A stretch of DNA of 64,000 nucleotides from Hordeum vulgare subsp. vulgare. Taxonomy: Eukaryota; Streptophyta; Magnoliopsida; Poales; Poaceae. Numbering within the stretch: position 1 is the stretch's first letter; every line of letters begins with the position of its first letter. Location of the stretch: contig NC_058522.1 of assembly GCF_904849725.1 (NCBI RefSeq), positions 455,888,844-455,952,843 on the forward strand. The letters are read 5' to 3'. The notes below the pieces were generated by a model. The model was not told the DNA's origin. It saw nothing but the letters and a program-made list of their open reading frames with translations, and searched no databases. This document shows positions 35,117-46,042 of the stretch, in pieces. Position numbers and translations under genes: made by a program.

Positions 35117-36905
35117 TGTTGGAAATATGCCCTAGAGGCAATAATAAATTAGTTATTATTATACTTTTTGTTCATGATAATCGTTTAATATCCATGCTAT
35201 AATTGTATTGATTGGAAACACAAATACATGTGTGGATACATAGACAAAACACTGTCACTAGTAAGCCTCTAGTTGAATAGCTCGTTGATCAAAGATGGTT
35301 AAGGTTTCCTAACCCTAGACAAGTGTTGTCACTTGATAACGGGATCACATCATTAGGAGAATGATGTGATGGACAAGACCCAAACTATAAACGTAGCGTA
35401 TGATCGTGTCAGTTTATTGCTACTGTTTTCTGCATGTCAATGTATTTGTTCCTATGACCATGAGATCATGCAACTCCCGGACACCGGAGGAATACCTTGT
35501 GGGTTATCAAACGTCGCAATGTAACTGGGTGACTATAAAGGTGCTCTACAGGTATCTCGAAAGGTGTTTGTTTGGTTGGCATGGATCAAGACTGGGATTT
35601 GTCACTCCGTGTAACGGAGAGGTATCTCAAGGCCCACTCGGTAATGCTTCATCACAACAACCCTTGCAAGCAATGTGACTAAGGAGTTAGTTACATGATC
35701 TTGTATTATGGAACGAGTAAAGAGACTTGCCGGTGACGAGAATGAACTTGGTATGGAGATACCGACGATCGAGTCTCGGGCAAGTAACATACCGAAGGAC
35801 AAAGGGAAGAGCATACGGGGAAGAGCATACGGGATTAATTGCATCCTTGACATAGAGGTTCAACCGATAGAGATCTTCGTAGAATATGTGTGAGCCAATA
35901 TGGACATCCAGGACCCGCTATTGGTTATTGACCAGAGAGTGTCTCAAGTCATGTCTGCATAGTTCTCGAACCCGCAGGGTCTGCACACTTAAGATTCGGT
36001 GACGTTTTGGTATAGTTGAGTTATATGTGTTGGTGACCGAAGTTTGTTCGGAGTCCCGGATAAGATCCCAGACGTCACGAGGAGTTCTGGAATGGTCTGG
36101 AAACGAAGATTGATATATAGGAACTTGGCATTTGGATTCCGGAAGGTTTTCGGGCATTGTCGTTGTGTACCGGGAGTGACGAATGGGTTTCGGGGGCCCA
36201 CTAGGTGGGCCCACCATTCCCCAAGGGTCCACTTGGGTTTATTGGATGCGCAATAAGGCATAATGGGCTGACAAAGTCATCCAAGGAAAGCCCATGAGGA
36301 AAAAGTGGAAAATCCAAAAGAGGTGGGAAATTAAGGAAGGAGTCCTAATCCAAGTGGGATTGGAGGAGGACTCCTCCCTCTTCCACTTCGCCCGACCCAA
36401 GGGAGTCTGCCTTGTTGCGCCAAGGCTGCCTCCTCCCTCCTCCTATATATACAAGAAGTTTAGGGCTTTTGAGAAACAACTTTGCCATGTGCAACCCTAA
36501 ACCTCTACTTCGTAGTTCTTCCTCTAGATCGGTTTTCTGCGGAGCTCGGCCGGAGCCGTGGAGGAATAGATCATCACCATCACCGGCGCGTCGTCATGCT
36601 TCCGGAGAACTCATCTACTTCCTCGTCTCTCTTGCTGGATCAAGAAGGCGGAGATCGTCATCGAGCTGTACGTGTGCTGAACGCGGACGTGCCGTCCGTT
36701 CGGTGCTAGATTGGGACGGATCGTGGGAGGACGGTGATTTGAATCACGAAGTTGTTCCACTACATCGACCGCATTTCTTAACTCTTCCCGCTTAGCGATC
36801 TACAAGGGTATGTGGATCCGATCACCCTCTCATATATGAACATCACCATGATAGGTCTTCGTGTGCGTAGGAATTTTTTTGTTTCCCATGCAACGTTCCC
36901 CAATG
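35117..36905 (+). mobile_element. Solo LTR, BARE1/Angela/WIS type (copia)
   Basis: It begins TGTTGGAAATATGCCCTAGA, the signature start of the Triticeae BARE/Angela/WIS LTR, and runs about 1.79 kb to ACGTTCCCCAATG. It is flanked by GTACT at 35112-35116 and 36906-36910. The usual terminal CAACA reads CAATG here, two transitions. A TATATATA box lies near 36444. No internal domain is present, so LTR-LTR recombination removed it. Removing the LTR with one TSD joins the TNP2 codons for ELPGSTYEAKK without a break. Confidence 0.93.
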
Positions 36906-37318
36906 GTACTGCCGGGCAATTCGTTATCCTTTGGAAGCTTCTTCTTCATTAATTTCAGTAGCGAACTAAATTCCTTGTTAGTTGCACCATTGTCTGCCTT
37001 CCATTGCAGCAATTCCAGTGTGGTACCGAGCTTTGTGTTGTCATCTTCGAAATTTGGTTACAACCCTTTTTTGTGATCCTCTAACATGCGATCGAACTTC
37101 AACTTGTCCCTTTCGTTTTCGCATTCTCTATGTGCGTCAACAATGAACCGACGAAGATCATCATCGGGCACATCGTCTGGTTCCTCTTGATCTTGAGCTT
37201 CCCCCATTACAGCATCACCGTATTCAGGGGGCAGGTAGTTGTCATCAACCTCATCTTCTACATTGTCTTCCATCATAACCCCTCTTTCTCCGTGCTTGGT
37301 CCAAACATTATAGTGTGT
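36906..37318 (-). pseudogene. CACTA TNP2 transposase, segment 2
   Basis: Leftward frame YNVWTKHGERGVMMEDNVED, then an acidic stretch, RRFIVDAHRECENERDKLKF, and LLKLMKKKLPKDNELPGS. This is the region before the Cys motif in TNP2. It is bounded by element B on the right and the solo copia LTR on the left. No stop is seen in this piece. Confidence 0.87.
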
Positions 37319-39082
37319 TGATACGTCTCCAACGTATCTATAACTTTTGATCGTTCCATGCTATTATATTATCAACTTTGGATGTTTTATATGCATGAAT
37401 ATGCTATTTTATATCACTCCGTTCCAAAATAACTGTCTTGAGCTTAGTACAACTTTGTTCTAAAGCTAGTACAAAGTCAAGACACTTATTTTGGGACGGA
37501 GGGAGTATTATTTTTGGGACTAACCTATTTGACCAAGAGCCCAGTGCCAGTCTCTGCTTTTTCCTTGTTTTTGACCTTTTTCAGATAGGAATATCAAACG
37601 GAGTCCAAATGGAATAAAACTTTCGTGATGATTTTTTTGGACCAAAAGAGACCCCCGAAGCTTTGGGAGAAGGCCAGAAGAGCCACGAGGGAGTCACGAG
37701 CCCGGTAGGCGCGCCTTACCCCCCCGGGAGGGCCTAGCAGGCTCGTGACCTCCTCGTGGGCCCAACTGACATAATTCCACCGCCATAAATTCCTATAAAT
37801 ACAGAAACCTCCAAAAAGAAACCTAAATCGGGAGTTCCGCCGCCGCAAGCCTGTGTAGCCACCAAAAACCAACCGGGAGCTCGTTCTGTCACCCTGCCGG
37901 GGGGAATCCATCTCCGGTTGCCATGTTCATCATCCCGGCAATCTCCATGACGAGGAGGGAGTAGTTCTCCCTTGGGGCTGAGGGTATGTACCAGTAGCTA
38001 TGTGTTTGATCTCTCTCTCTCGTGTTCTTGAGATGTCATGATCTCGATGTACCGCGGGCTTTGCTACTATAGTTGGATCCTATGATGTTCTTCCCCCTCT
38101 CCCTTCTTGTAATGAATTGAGTTTTCCCTTTGAAGTTATCTTATCGGATTGAGTCTTTAAGAACACTTGATGTATGTCTTGCACGTGTCTATCTGTGGTG
38201 ACAATGGGATATTCATGTGAGTACTTGATGTATGTTTTGGTGATCAACTTGCGGGTTTCGTGACATCGGGAACCTATGCATTTGGGTTGGCACACGTTTT
38301 GACTCTCCGGTAGAAACTTTGGGGCACTCTTTGAAGTTCTATGTGTTGGTTGAATAGATGATTCTGAGATTGTGTGATGCATATTGTATAATCATGCCCA
38401 CGGATACTTGAGGTGACAATGGAGTATCTAGGTGACATTAGGGTCTTGGTTGATGTGTGTCTTAAGGTGTTATTCTAGTACGAACTCTAGGATAGATTGA
38501 ACGGAAAGAATAGCTTTGTGTTTTTTACTACGGACTCTTGAATAGATCGATTAGAAAGAATAAGTTTGTGGTGGTTTCGTACCCGGCAATAATCTCTTCG
38601 TTTGTTCTCTGCTATTAGTGACTTTGGAGTGACTCTTTGTTGCATGTTGAGGGCTAGTTATATGATCCAATTATGTTATCATTGTTGAGAGAACTTCACT
38701 AGTGAAAGTATGAACCCTAGGCCTTGTTTCCACGCAGTGCAATACCGTTCGTGCTCACTTTTACTATTAGTTACCTTGCTGTTTTTATAATTTCAGATTT
38801 CAAAAAGCTATATCTACCATCCATATTGCGCTTGTATCACCATCTCTTCGCCGAACTAGTGCACCTATACAACTTACCATTGTATTGGGTGTGTTGGAGA
38901 CACAAGAGACTCTTTGTTATTTGGTTGCAGGGTTTCTTGAGAGAGACCATCTTCATCCTATGCCTCCCGCGGATTGATAAACCTTAGGTCACCTACTTGA
39001 GGGAAATTTCTACTGTCCTACAAACCTATGCTCTTGGAGGCCCAACAACGTCAACAAGGAGAAGGTTGCGTAGTAGACATCA
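37319..39082 (+). repeat. 5' LTR of element B (with nested MITE)
   Basis: About 1764 bp including the Stowaway insertion at 37414-37505. Otherwise colinear with 43542-45213. Confidence 0.92.
37414..37505. mobile_element. Stowaway-type MITE inside the 5' LTR of element B
   Basis: 92 bp with near-palindromic ends (TCACTCCGTTCCAAAATAA; inverted end CTCCCTCCGTCCCAAAATAA), flanked by TA (37412-37413, 37506-37507). The 3' LTR at the matching place (about 43636) reads straight through, giving the empty site. Confidence 0.93.
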
Positions 39083-39092
39083 AGCTCTTTTC

Positions 39093-39110
39093 TGGCGCCA
39101 TTGCCGGGGA
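39093..39110 (+). other. Primer binding site of element B (tRNA-Asp type)
   Basis: TGGCGCCATTGCCGGGGA, one mismatch to the tRNA-Asp complement, 10 bp after the LTR end. Confidence 0.8.
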
Positions 39111-39207
39111 GGTTAGCGCTTGAAGGTATATCTTTAGGTCTTGCAATTTAATAGTTTAGTTTCTTGTTTTCTCACTAGTTTAGTCTATAAAAGAAAACTA
39201 CGAAAAA

Positions 39208-39999
39208 ATGGAATTAAGGTTGCCTCATATGCTTCATCTTTTTAATGTCTTTCGTGAAAATGATGGAAATGAAAATTGTGCTCAAGTGCTAAAAGAAAAA
39301 TTACATAGAATGCTTGGCATAAAATATGTGAATGATGAGCATGATTGCAATGTTGTGAGTATGAATTCTTTGAATACCCATGATGCTAATGATATGCAAA
39401 GCCACAAGCTTGGGGATGCTATGTTTGATGAAGATGATCTTTTTAGTTCCCCCACTTTGAATGATCAAAATTATTATCATGAAAGCATGCCCCCTATCTA
39501 TGATGATTATTGTGATGATACTTATGCTATAAAGAAGAATGATAATAAAACTTGTCACAACTATGAGTACCCTCTTACTCAACATTACTCTTTTAATGTG
39601 GATACAATTCATAGTGTTCAAGTCTTTTACGATACTCCCACTACTATTGATGAGAATAAATTTCCTTATGTGGAGACTAGTAAAATTTCTATGCTTGTAG
39701 ATCGTGAAAACAATGCTTTAGGTGCTGGTTATATTGTTGAATTCATTCATGATGCTACTGAAAATTATTATGAGAGAGGATCATATGCTTCTACATATTG
39801 CAATAATATCAAGCTTCCTCTCCATGTGTTGAAACTATTGAAGTCATGCTTGTTTTATCTTCCTATGCTAGTTGATTCTTGCTCGAATAAATTATTTGAT
39901 CACAAAATCACTATGCATAGGGAGTGGGTTAGACTTAAATGTGCTAATCATATGCTCCATGATGCTTCCATTATGTTTCAATCCTTATCTTTTATGTGA
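39208..39999 (+). CDS. Orphan ORF of element B (263 aa, unknown)
   Basis: Intact frame from ATG 39208 to TGA 39997-39999. The first half is acidic, His- and Asn-rich (NDEHDCNVVSMNSLN, HKLGDAMFDEDDLF). The second half has ISMLVDRENNALGAGYIVEF, a Leu-rich segment and ITMHREWVRLKCANHMLHDA, ending FQSLSFM. No known domain, no zinc knuckle, no signal peptide. Element C carries a homologue (58968-59717) with shared NxxHDCN, INSINxN-like, GYIVEF/SYIVEF, MHRxxVR and FxxLSF motifs, so the frame has been held in related elements. Function unknown; a gag-like or RNA-binding role is only a guess. Confidence 0.6.
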   Translation: MELRLPHMLHLFNVFRENDGNENCAQVLKEKLHRMLGIKYVNDEHDCNVVSMNSLNTHDANDMQSHKLGDAMFDEDDLFSSPTLNDQNYYHESMPPIYDDYCDDTYAIKKNDNKTCHNYEYPLTQHYSFNVDTIHSVQVFYDTPTTIDENKFPYVETSKISMLVDRENNALGAGYIVEFIHDATENYYERGSYASTYCNNIKLPLHVLKLLKSCLFYLPMLVDSCSNKLFDHKITMHREWVRLKCANHMLHDASIMFQSLSFM

Positions 40000-42900
40000 G
40001 CATCATTGAAATCATCATGCCTAGCTTGAAAGGCATTAAAGAAAAGTGCTTGTTGGGAGACAACCCAATATGTATCCTTACTGTTTTTGTGTGTTCACAT
40101 GATTAAGCTACTGTATTAATCATGTTTTATTGCCTTAGTTTCAATAAAGTGCCAAGTAAAGCCTTTATGATTAGTTTGGGTGATAGTTGTTTCATCATGC
40201 TGAAAAAGACAGAAACTTTGCGCTCGCTAAATAATTTCTAATTTCTATCCAGAGAGATCTTTTAGGTTGATTATTTTTTATTATGATTGATATACAAATT
40301 TCCTTAATTTACATAATTTTTTCAGAATTGTTGGAAGTGCATAAGTATGGTTATTATTCAGATCATTACAGAGTGTTCTGTTTTTGACAGATTCTGTTTT
40401 CAATGCATAGTTTGCTTGTTTTGGTGTTTCCATAGATTATATTGAGTAATATAAATTGTGGAAATAGTAATATACAGTAGGCATTGTGTGAAAATAATTA
40501 TGAGTCTTGTTTTGACAGTACCCAAGTGATTGAGTTGCTCGTTATCATACTAACCCATCTCACGAAGTTCCGTTAAGTTTTGTGTTGTGAAGTTTTCAAG
40601 TTTTGGGTAGAGTTTCGATGGATTATGGAACAAGGAGTGGAAAGAGACTAATCTTGGGGATTCCCAAGGCACCCCAAAGCCATATTCAAGGACACCAAAG
40701 AGCCTAAGTTGGGGATGCTCCGGGAAGGCATCCCCTCTTTCGTCTTCAATCCATCGGTAACTTTACTTGGGGCTATATTTTTATTCACCACATGATATGT
40801 GTTTTGCTTCGAGAGTCATTTTCTTTTATTTATACTTGATTTATTTTATTTATATTAATGTTTTGCATCATTTAGTTCAATAAAAATGTCAAGGATAGCC
40901 TTTACCATGCTTAATTTGCAAGTATAGGAGTTGCTGTCCCAAAACAGAAAGTTTGCTTGCAGTGCAAAAATTCCCTAGAATTTTCTGTATGTCAGAATAA
41001 CTTGAAATTTGGACACAGTATGATCTTATGAATTCTATACAGCGTGGAATGTTTTTCATATTTTTTTTGAGTTAATTAAATATGGATCTTGCTGCATTAT
41101 TTACGGACTGTTCTGTTTAGGCAGATTGTTGTTATGTTTGCATTGTTTGCATATGTTTGCTTCTTTAATGATCCTATTTGAGGATAGGAGTTTTAAATAT
41201 GCAGAGGCATTTAGTATGCAATGTAAAATAATAATTTTAGTGATTTACTACAGTAGAGGATGATAAAGTTTTGCATTGATTTATACTAACCTATCTCACG
41301 AGTTCTTGTTGAGTTTTGTGTGGATGAAGTTTTTCAGATTTTGGAAACCACCATATAGGAGGAACTAAGGAGACACAAAAGCTCATGCTTGGGGATGCCC
41401 AAGGCATCCCCAATTCATATTTCAATAAGTCTCAAGCACCTAAGCTTGGAGATGCCCCGGATGGCATCCCACCTTTCTTCCTCAAACAATTATCGGTTAG
41501 TATCGGTTGAACCTAAGTTTTTGCTTCTTCACATGATTCGTGCTATCCTTGAAGTGTCATTTTATTTTGTTTGAATAAGATAGTTAAGATCTGAAATTAT
41601 TAGATGGGAGAGTCTTCACATAGCCATATAATTATTCAACTACTCATTGAGCTTCACTTATATCTTGTGGAGTAGTTTGTCTTTTGCTCTAGTGCTTCAT
41701 TTATATCTTTGTAGAGCATTGAAATGGTTTTGTTTTATAGAAATAGTTGAACTCTGATGCTTCACTTATATTATTTTGAGAGTCTTAAACAGCATGGTAA
41801 TTTTCTTAGGTTATGAATCTAGTCCTAATATGATGGGCATCCAAGAGGGATATAATAAAAACTTTCATATAGAGTGCATCGAGTACTGTGAGAAGTTTGA
41901 TTCTTTGCATATAGTTTTGAGACATAAGGATGGTGATATTAGAGTCATGCTAGTTAGTAATTATGGATTGGTAGAAATACTTGTGTTAGAGTTTGTGATT
42001 CCCGTAGCATGCACATATGGTGAACCGCTATGATAGGAAGTCGGAGCATGATGTTTTTATTGAGTGTCATCCTTTGTGTGGAGGTCGGGATCGCGCGATG
42101 GTTAACTCCTACCAACCCTTCCCCTAGGAGCATGCGTCTAATACTTTGTTTCAATTACTAATAAAACTTTTGCAATAAGTATGTGAGTTCTTTATGACTA
42201 ATGTTGAGTCCATGTATTATACGCACTCTCACCCTTCCACCATTGCTAACCTCTCTAGTAGCGCACAACTTTTGCCGGTGCATTACACATATCATATATC
42301 CTTCCTCAAAACAACCACCATACCTACCCATCATGACATTTCCATAGCCATTCTAAGATATATTACCATGCAACTTCCACCGCTCCGTTTATTATGACAC
42401 GCATCATCATTGTCATATTGCTTTGCATGATCATGTAGTTGACATCGTATTTGTGGCAAAGCCACCATTCATATCTTTCATACATGTCACACATGAGTCA
42501 TTGCACATCCCGGTACACCGCCAGAGGCATTCATATAGAGTCATATCTTTTGTTCTAAGAATCGAGTTGTAAGTAAATAAAAGTGTGATGATCATCATTA
42601 TTAGAGCATTGTCCCATGTGAGGAAAGGAAGGAAGCTATGATTCCCTCACAAGTTGGGATGAGACTCCGGACTATAAAAATAAAATAAAAGAGGCCAAAG
42701 AGCCCACAAAAAAATGAAAATGAAACAAAGGAAAAAAAAGAGGCCAGAGAGCCCAAACAAAAAAATGAGAGAAAAAGAGAGAAGAGACAATACTACTAAC
42801 CTTTACCACACTTGTGCTTCAAAGTAGCACCATGATCTTCATGACAGAGAGTCTCATATATTGTCACTTTCATATAATAGTGGGAATTTCATTATAAAAC

Positions 42901-43541
42901 TTGGCTTGTATATTCCAATGATGGGCTTCCTCAAATTTCCCTAGGTCTTCGTGAGAAAGCAAGTTGGATGCACACCCACTTAGTTTCTTTTTGAGCTTTC
43001 ATACACTTATAGCTCTAGTGCATCCGTTGCATGACAATCCCTACTCACTCACATTGATATCTATTGATGGGCATCTCCATAGCCCGTTGATATGCCTAGT
43101 TGATGTGACCATCTCCTCCTTTTTTCCTCACAACCTCCACCATATTCTATTCCACCTATAGTGTTATGTCCATGGCTCACGCTCATTTATTGCGTGAGAG
43201 TTGAAATGGTTTGAGAAAGTAAAAGTGTGAAAACAATTGCTTGATTAAGACCGGGGTTGTTCATGATTTAAATATGTTGTGTGGGGAAGATGGAGCATAG
43301 CCAGACTATATGATATTGTAGGGATAACTTTCTTTGGCCATGTTATTTCGAGAAGACATGATTACTTTGTTAGTATGCTTGAAGTATTATTGTTCTTATG
43401 TCAATATTAAACTTTTTGCTTTGAATCATATGGATCTGAATATTCATGTTACAATATATGTTAGGTAGCATTCCACATCAAAAGTTCTGTTTTTATCATT
43501 TACCTACTCGAGGACGAGCATGAATTAAGCTTGGGGATGCT
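40000..43541 (+). other. Non-coding 3' half of element B with hairpin motifs
   Basis: 3.5 kb with no supported gene. Just after the ORF, TTGGGAGACAACCCAA (40053-40068) forms a small hairpin. Paired GGGGATGCC/GGCATCCCC hairpins occur at about 40650-40735 and again at 41371-41475. An A-rich GAGAGAGCCCAAA-type purine stretch lies at 42690-42790. The PPT ends at 43541. Confidence 0.7.
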
Positions 43542-45213
43542 TGATACGTCTCCAACGTATCTATATTTTTTTCGTTCCATGCTATTATATTATCAACTTT
43601 GGATGTTTTATATGCATGAATATGCTATTTTATATTATTTTTGGGACTAACCTATTTGACCTAGAGCCCAGTGCGAGTTTCTGTTTTTTCCTTGTTTTTG
43701 ACCTTTTTTCATATTGGAATATCAAACGGAGTCCAAATGGAATAAAACTTTCGCGATGATTTTTTTGGACCAAAAGAGACCCCCGAAGCTTTGGAAGAAG
43801 GCCAGAAGAGCCACGAGGGAGTCACGAGCCCGGTAGGCGCGCCCTACCCCCGGGAGGGCCTAGCAGGCTCGTGACCTCCTCGTGGGCCCAACTGACGTAA
43901 TTCCACCGCCATAAATTCCTATAAATACACAATCCTCCAAAAAGAAACCTAGATCAGGAGTTCCGCCGCCGCAAGCCTCTGTATCCACCAAAAACCAATC
44001 GGGAGACCGTTCCAGCACCCTTCCAGAGGGGGGAATCCATCTCCGATGGCCATCTTCATCATCCCGGCGATCTCCATGACGAGGAGGGAGTAGTTCTCCC
44101 TCGGGGCTGAGGGTATGTAACAGTAGCTATCTGTTTGATCTCTCTCTCTCTCGTGTTCTTGAGATGTCATGATCTCGATGTACCGCGGGCTTTGCTACTA
44201 TAGTTGGATCCGATGATGTTCTTCCCCCTCTCCCTTCTTGTAATGAATTGAGTTTTCCCTTTGAAATTATCTTATCGGATTGTCTTTAAGAACACTTGAT
44301 GTATGTCTTGCACGTGTCTATCAGTGGTGACAATGGGATATTCATGTGAGTACTTGATGTATGTTTTGGTGATCAACTCGCGGGTTTCGTGACATCGGGA
44401 ACCTATGCATTTGGGTTGGCACACGTTTTGACTCTCCGGTAGAAACTTTGGGGCACTCTTTGAAGTTCTATGTGTTGGTTGAATAGATGATTCTCAGATT
44501 GTGTGATGCATATCGTATAATCATGCCCACGAATACTTGAGGTGATAATGGCGTATCTAGGTCACATTAGGGTCTTGGTTGATGTGTGTCTTAAGGTGAT
44601 ATTCTAGTACGAACTCTAGGATATATTGAACGAAAAGAATAGCTTCGTGTTATTTTACTACGGACTCTTGAATAGATCGATTAGAAGGAATAGGATTGTG
44701 GTGGTTTTGTACCCGACAATAATCTCTTTGTTTGTTCTCCGCTGTTAGTGACTTTGGAGTGACTCTTTGTTGCATGTTGAGGGCTAGTTATATGATTCAA
44801 TTATGTTATCATTGTTGAGAGAACTTCACTAGTGAAAGTATGAACCCTAGGCCTTGTTTCCACGCATTACAATACCGTTCGTGCTCACTTTTACTATTAG
44901 TTACCTTGCTGCTTTTATAATTTCAGATTACAAAAACCTATATCTACCATCCATATTGCGCTTGTATCACCATCTCTTCGCCGAACTAGTGCACCTATAC
45001 AACTTACCATTGTATTGTGTGTGTTGGGGACACAAGAGACTCTTTGTTATTTGGTTGCAGGGTTTCTTGAGAGAGACCATCTTCATCCTACGCCTCCCGC
45101 GGATTGATAAACCTTAGGTCATCTACTTGAGGGAAAATTTCTACTGTTCTACAAACCTCTACACTTGGAGGCCCAACAACGTCTACAAGGAGAAGATTGC
45201 GTAGTAGACATCA
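43542..45213 (+). repeat. 3' LTR of element B
   Basis: Starts TGATACGTCTCCAACG after the PPT AAGCTTGGGGATGCT and ends GACATCA, followed by TSD TGTGT and the TNP2 5' coding sequence. Confidence 0.93.
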
Positions 45214-45218
45214 TGTGT

Positions 45219-45411
45219 CATAAAACCCTTCTAAAGCAGGTGGAAGTGAAGGGTTTTATAGTCGGAGAATTCTTTCGTATTCCCATAGACAGTACATGGA
45301 CAATTGCATAAAACCATTCTGCTTGTTTGCCTTAGCCACTTCGAGAAAATTATGCAGGCCATTAATATACTCGGAGGTACGTCGGTCACCGTACATCCAT
45401 TGCCGGTTCAT
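45219..45411 (-). pseudogene. CACTA TNP2 transposase, segment 1 (N-terminus)
   Basis: The ATG at 45411 starts MNRQWMYGDRRTSEYINGLHNFLEV and AKANKQNGFM, the conserved N-terminus of Triticeae TNP2. The following Cys-motif stretch is diverged. A TAG at 45231-45233 interrupts the frame just before KGFM. Removing element B with one TGTGT restores KGFMTHYNVWTKHGE across the junction. Confidence 0.87.
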
Positions 45412-45621
45412 CTGCGTGCGTTATATAATAAAGTGTATTAAAAACTACAAAAATCTTGATGAAAATGGAGCTTGGACAAGGAGCTTCTAAAGGACAAAGC
45501 TTAAGTGTGGCTTGGGCATTTCATCGCACACGTCATGTGCATAGGAGGTGAGCTAGAGCACCACAAAGCTCTCCGAGAGCCGGTCGAAAAAATAGAGCAG
45601 TGCACTGCTTTGCTCGCGGGG

Positions 45622-45929
45622 GTATATATAGGCCAACCGTTGGTCCCGGTTTGTGGCTGAAACCGAGACTAAAGGACAACCTAAGGTCCCGGTTCCAGCC
45701 ACGAACCGGGACTACTGGTTGTGGGTCAGGAGCGAGGCACATTGGTCCCGGTTCGTGTCTGGAACCGGGACCGAAGGTGACAAACGAACCGGGACAAATG
45801 GCCCACGAGGCCCGGCCGGCGCCCTGGCCTCACGAACCGGGACCTATGCCCACATGGGTCCAGGTTCGTGAGTGAACCGGGACTAATGGGATTTCATGAA
45901 GTGGACCAAATCCCTCTTTTCTACTAGTG
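45622..45929 (-). promoter_or_regulatory. CACTA right end (inner): TATA box, subterminal repeats, TIR
   Basis: TATATATACC on - at 45622-45632 lies about 210 bp before the TNP2 ATG. To its right are inverted subterminal units (TGGTCCCGGTT / AACCGGGACTAA) and the terminal CACTAGTAGAAAAGAGGG read on - ending at 45929. Confidence 0.75.
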
Positions 45930-46042
45930 GGACAATGCATAAAACCACTCTGCTTGTTTGCCTCAGCGGCTTCGAGAAAATGATGCACGCCCTTAATATA
46001 CTCGGAGGTGCGTCGGTCTCCGTATATCCATTGCCGGTTCAT
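45930..46042 (-). pseudogene. Second TNP2 N-terminus (outer CACTA copy), cut by the inner CACTA end
   Basis: The ATG at 46042 starts MNRQWIYGDRRTSEYIKGV and reads EAAEANKQSGFMHC, then meets the terminal CACTAGTAG of the inner element at 45929. The first three bases, GGA on +, would be the inner element's right target duplication. The rest of this TNP2 copy is absent from the window. Confidence 0.85.

Larger units (their letters stand above)
37319..45213 (+). mobile_element. LTR retrotransposon B (7.9 kb, Sabrina-like, non-autonomous)
   Basis: LTRs at 37319-39082 and 43542-45213 (TGATACGTCTCCAACG...GACATCA), TSD TGTGT at 37314-37318 and 45214-45218, PBS of tRNA-Asp type at 39093-39110, PPT before 43542. 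It encodes a single orphan ORF (39208-39999) and no gag, protease or pol. It sits inside the start of TNP2. The 5' LTR is longer only because of a 92-bp MITE; without it the two LTRs are almost equal in length. Confidence 0.92.

Noticed and set aside
35400..36256. Short ORFs within the Angela-type LTR
   Set aside because: The region is LTR from end to end, with TSDs. Full-length BARE/Angela elements encode their proteins between the LTRs.
15840..45929. Simple CACTA insertion with these two ends as partners
   Set aside because: Flanking triplets are TAT and GGA, and the sequence to the right is a truncated TNP2 of the same family that has no continuation left of 15840. The collapsed-nest model fits better.
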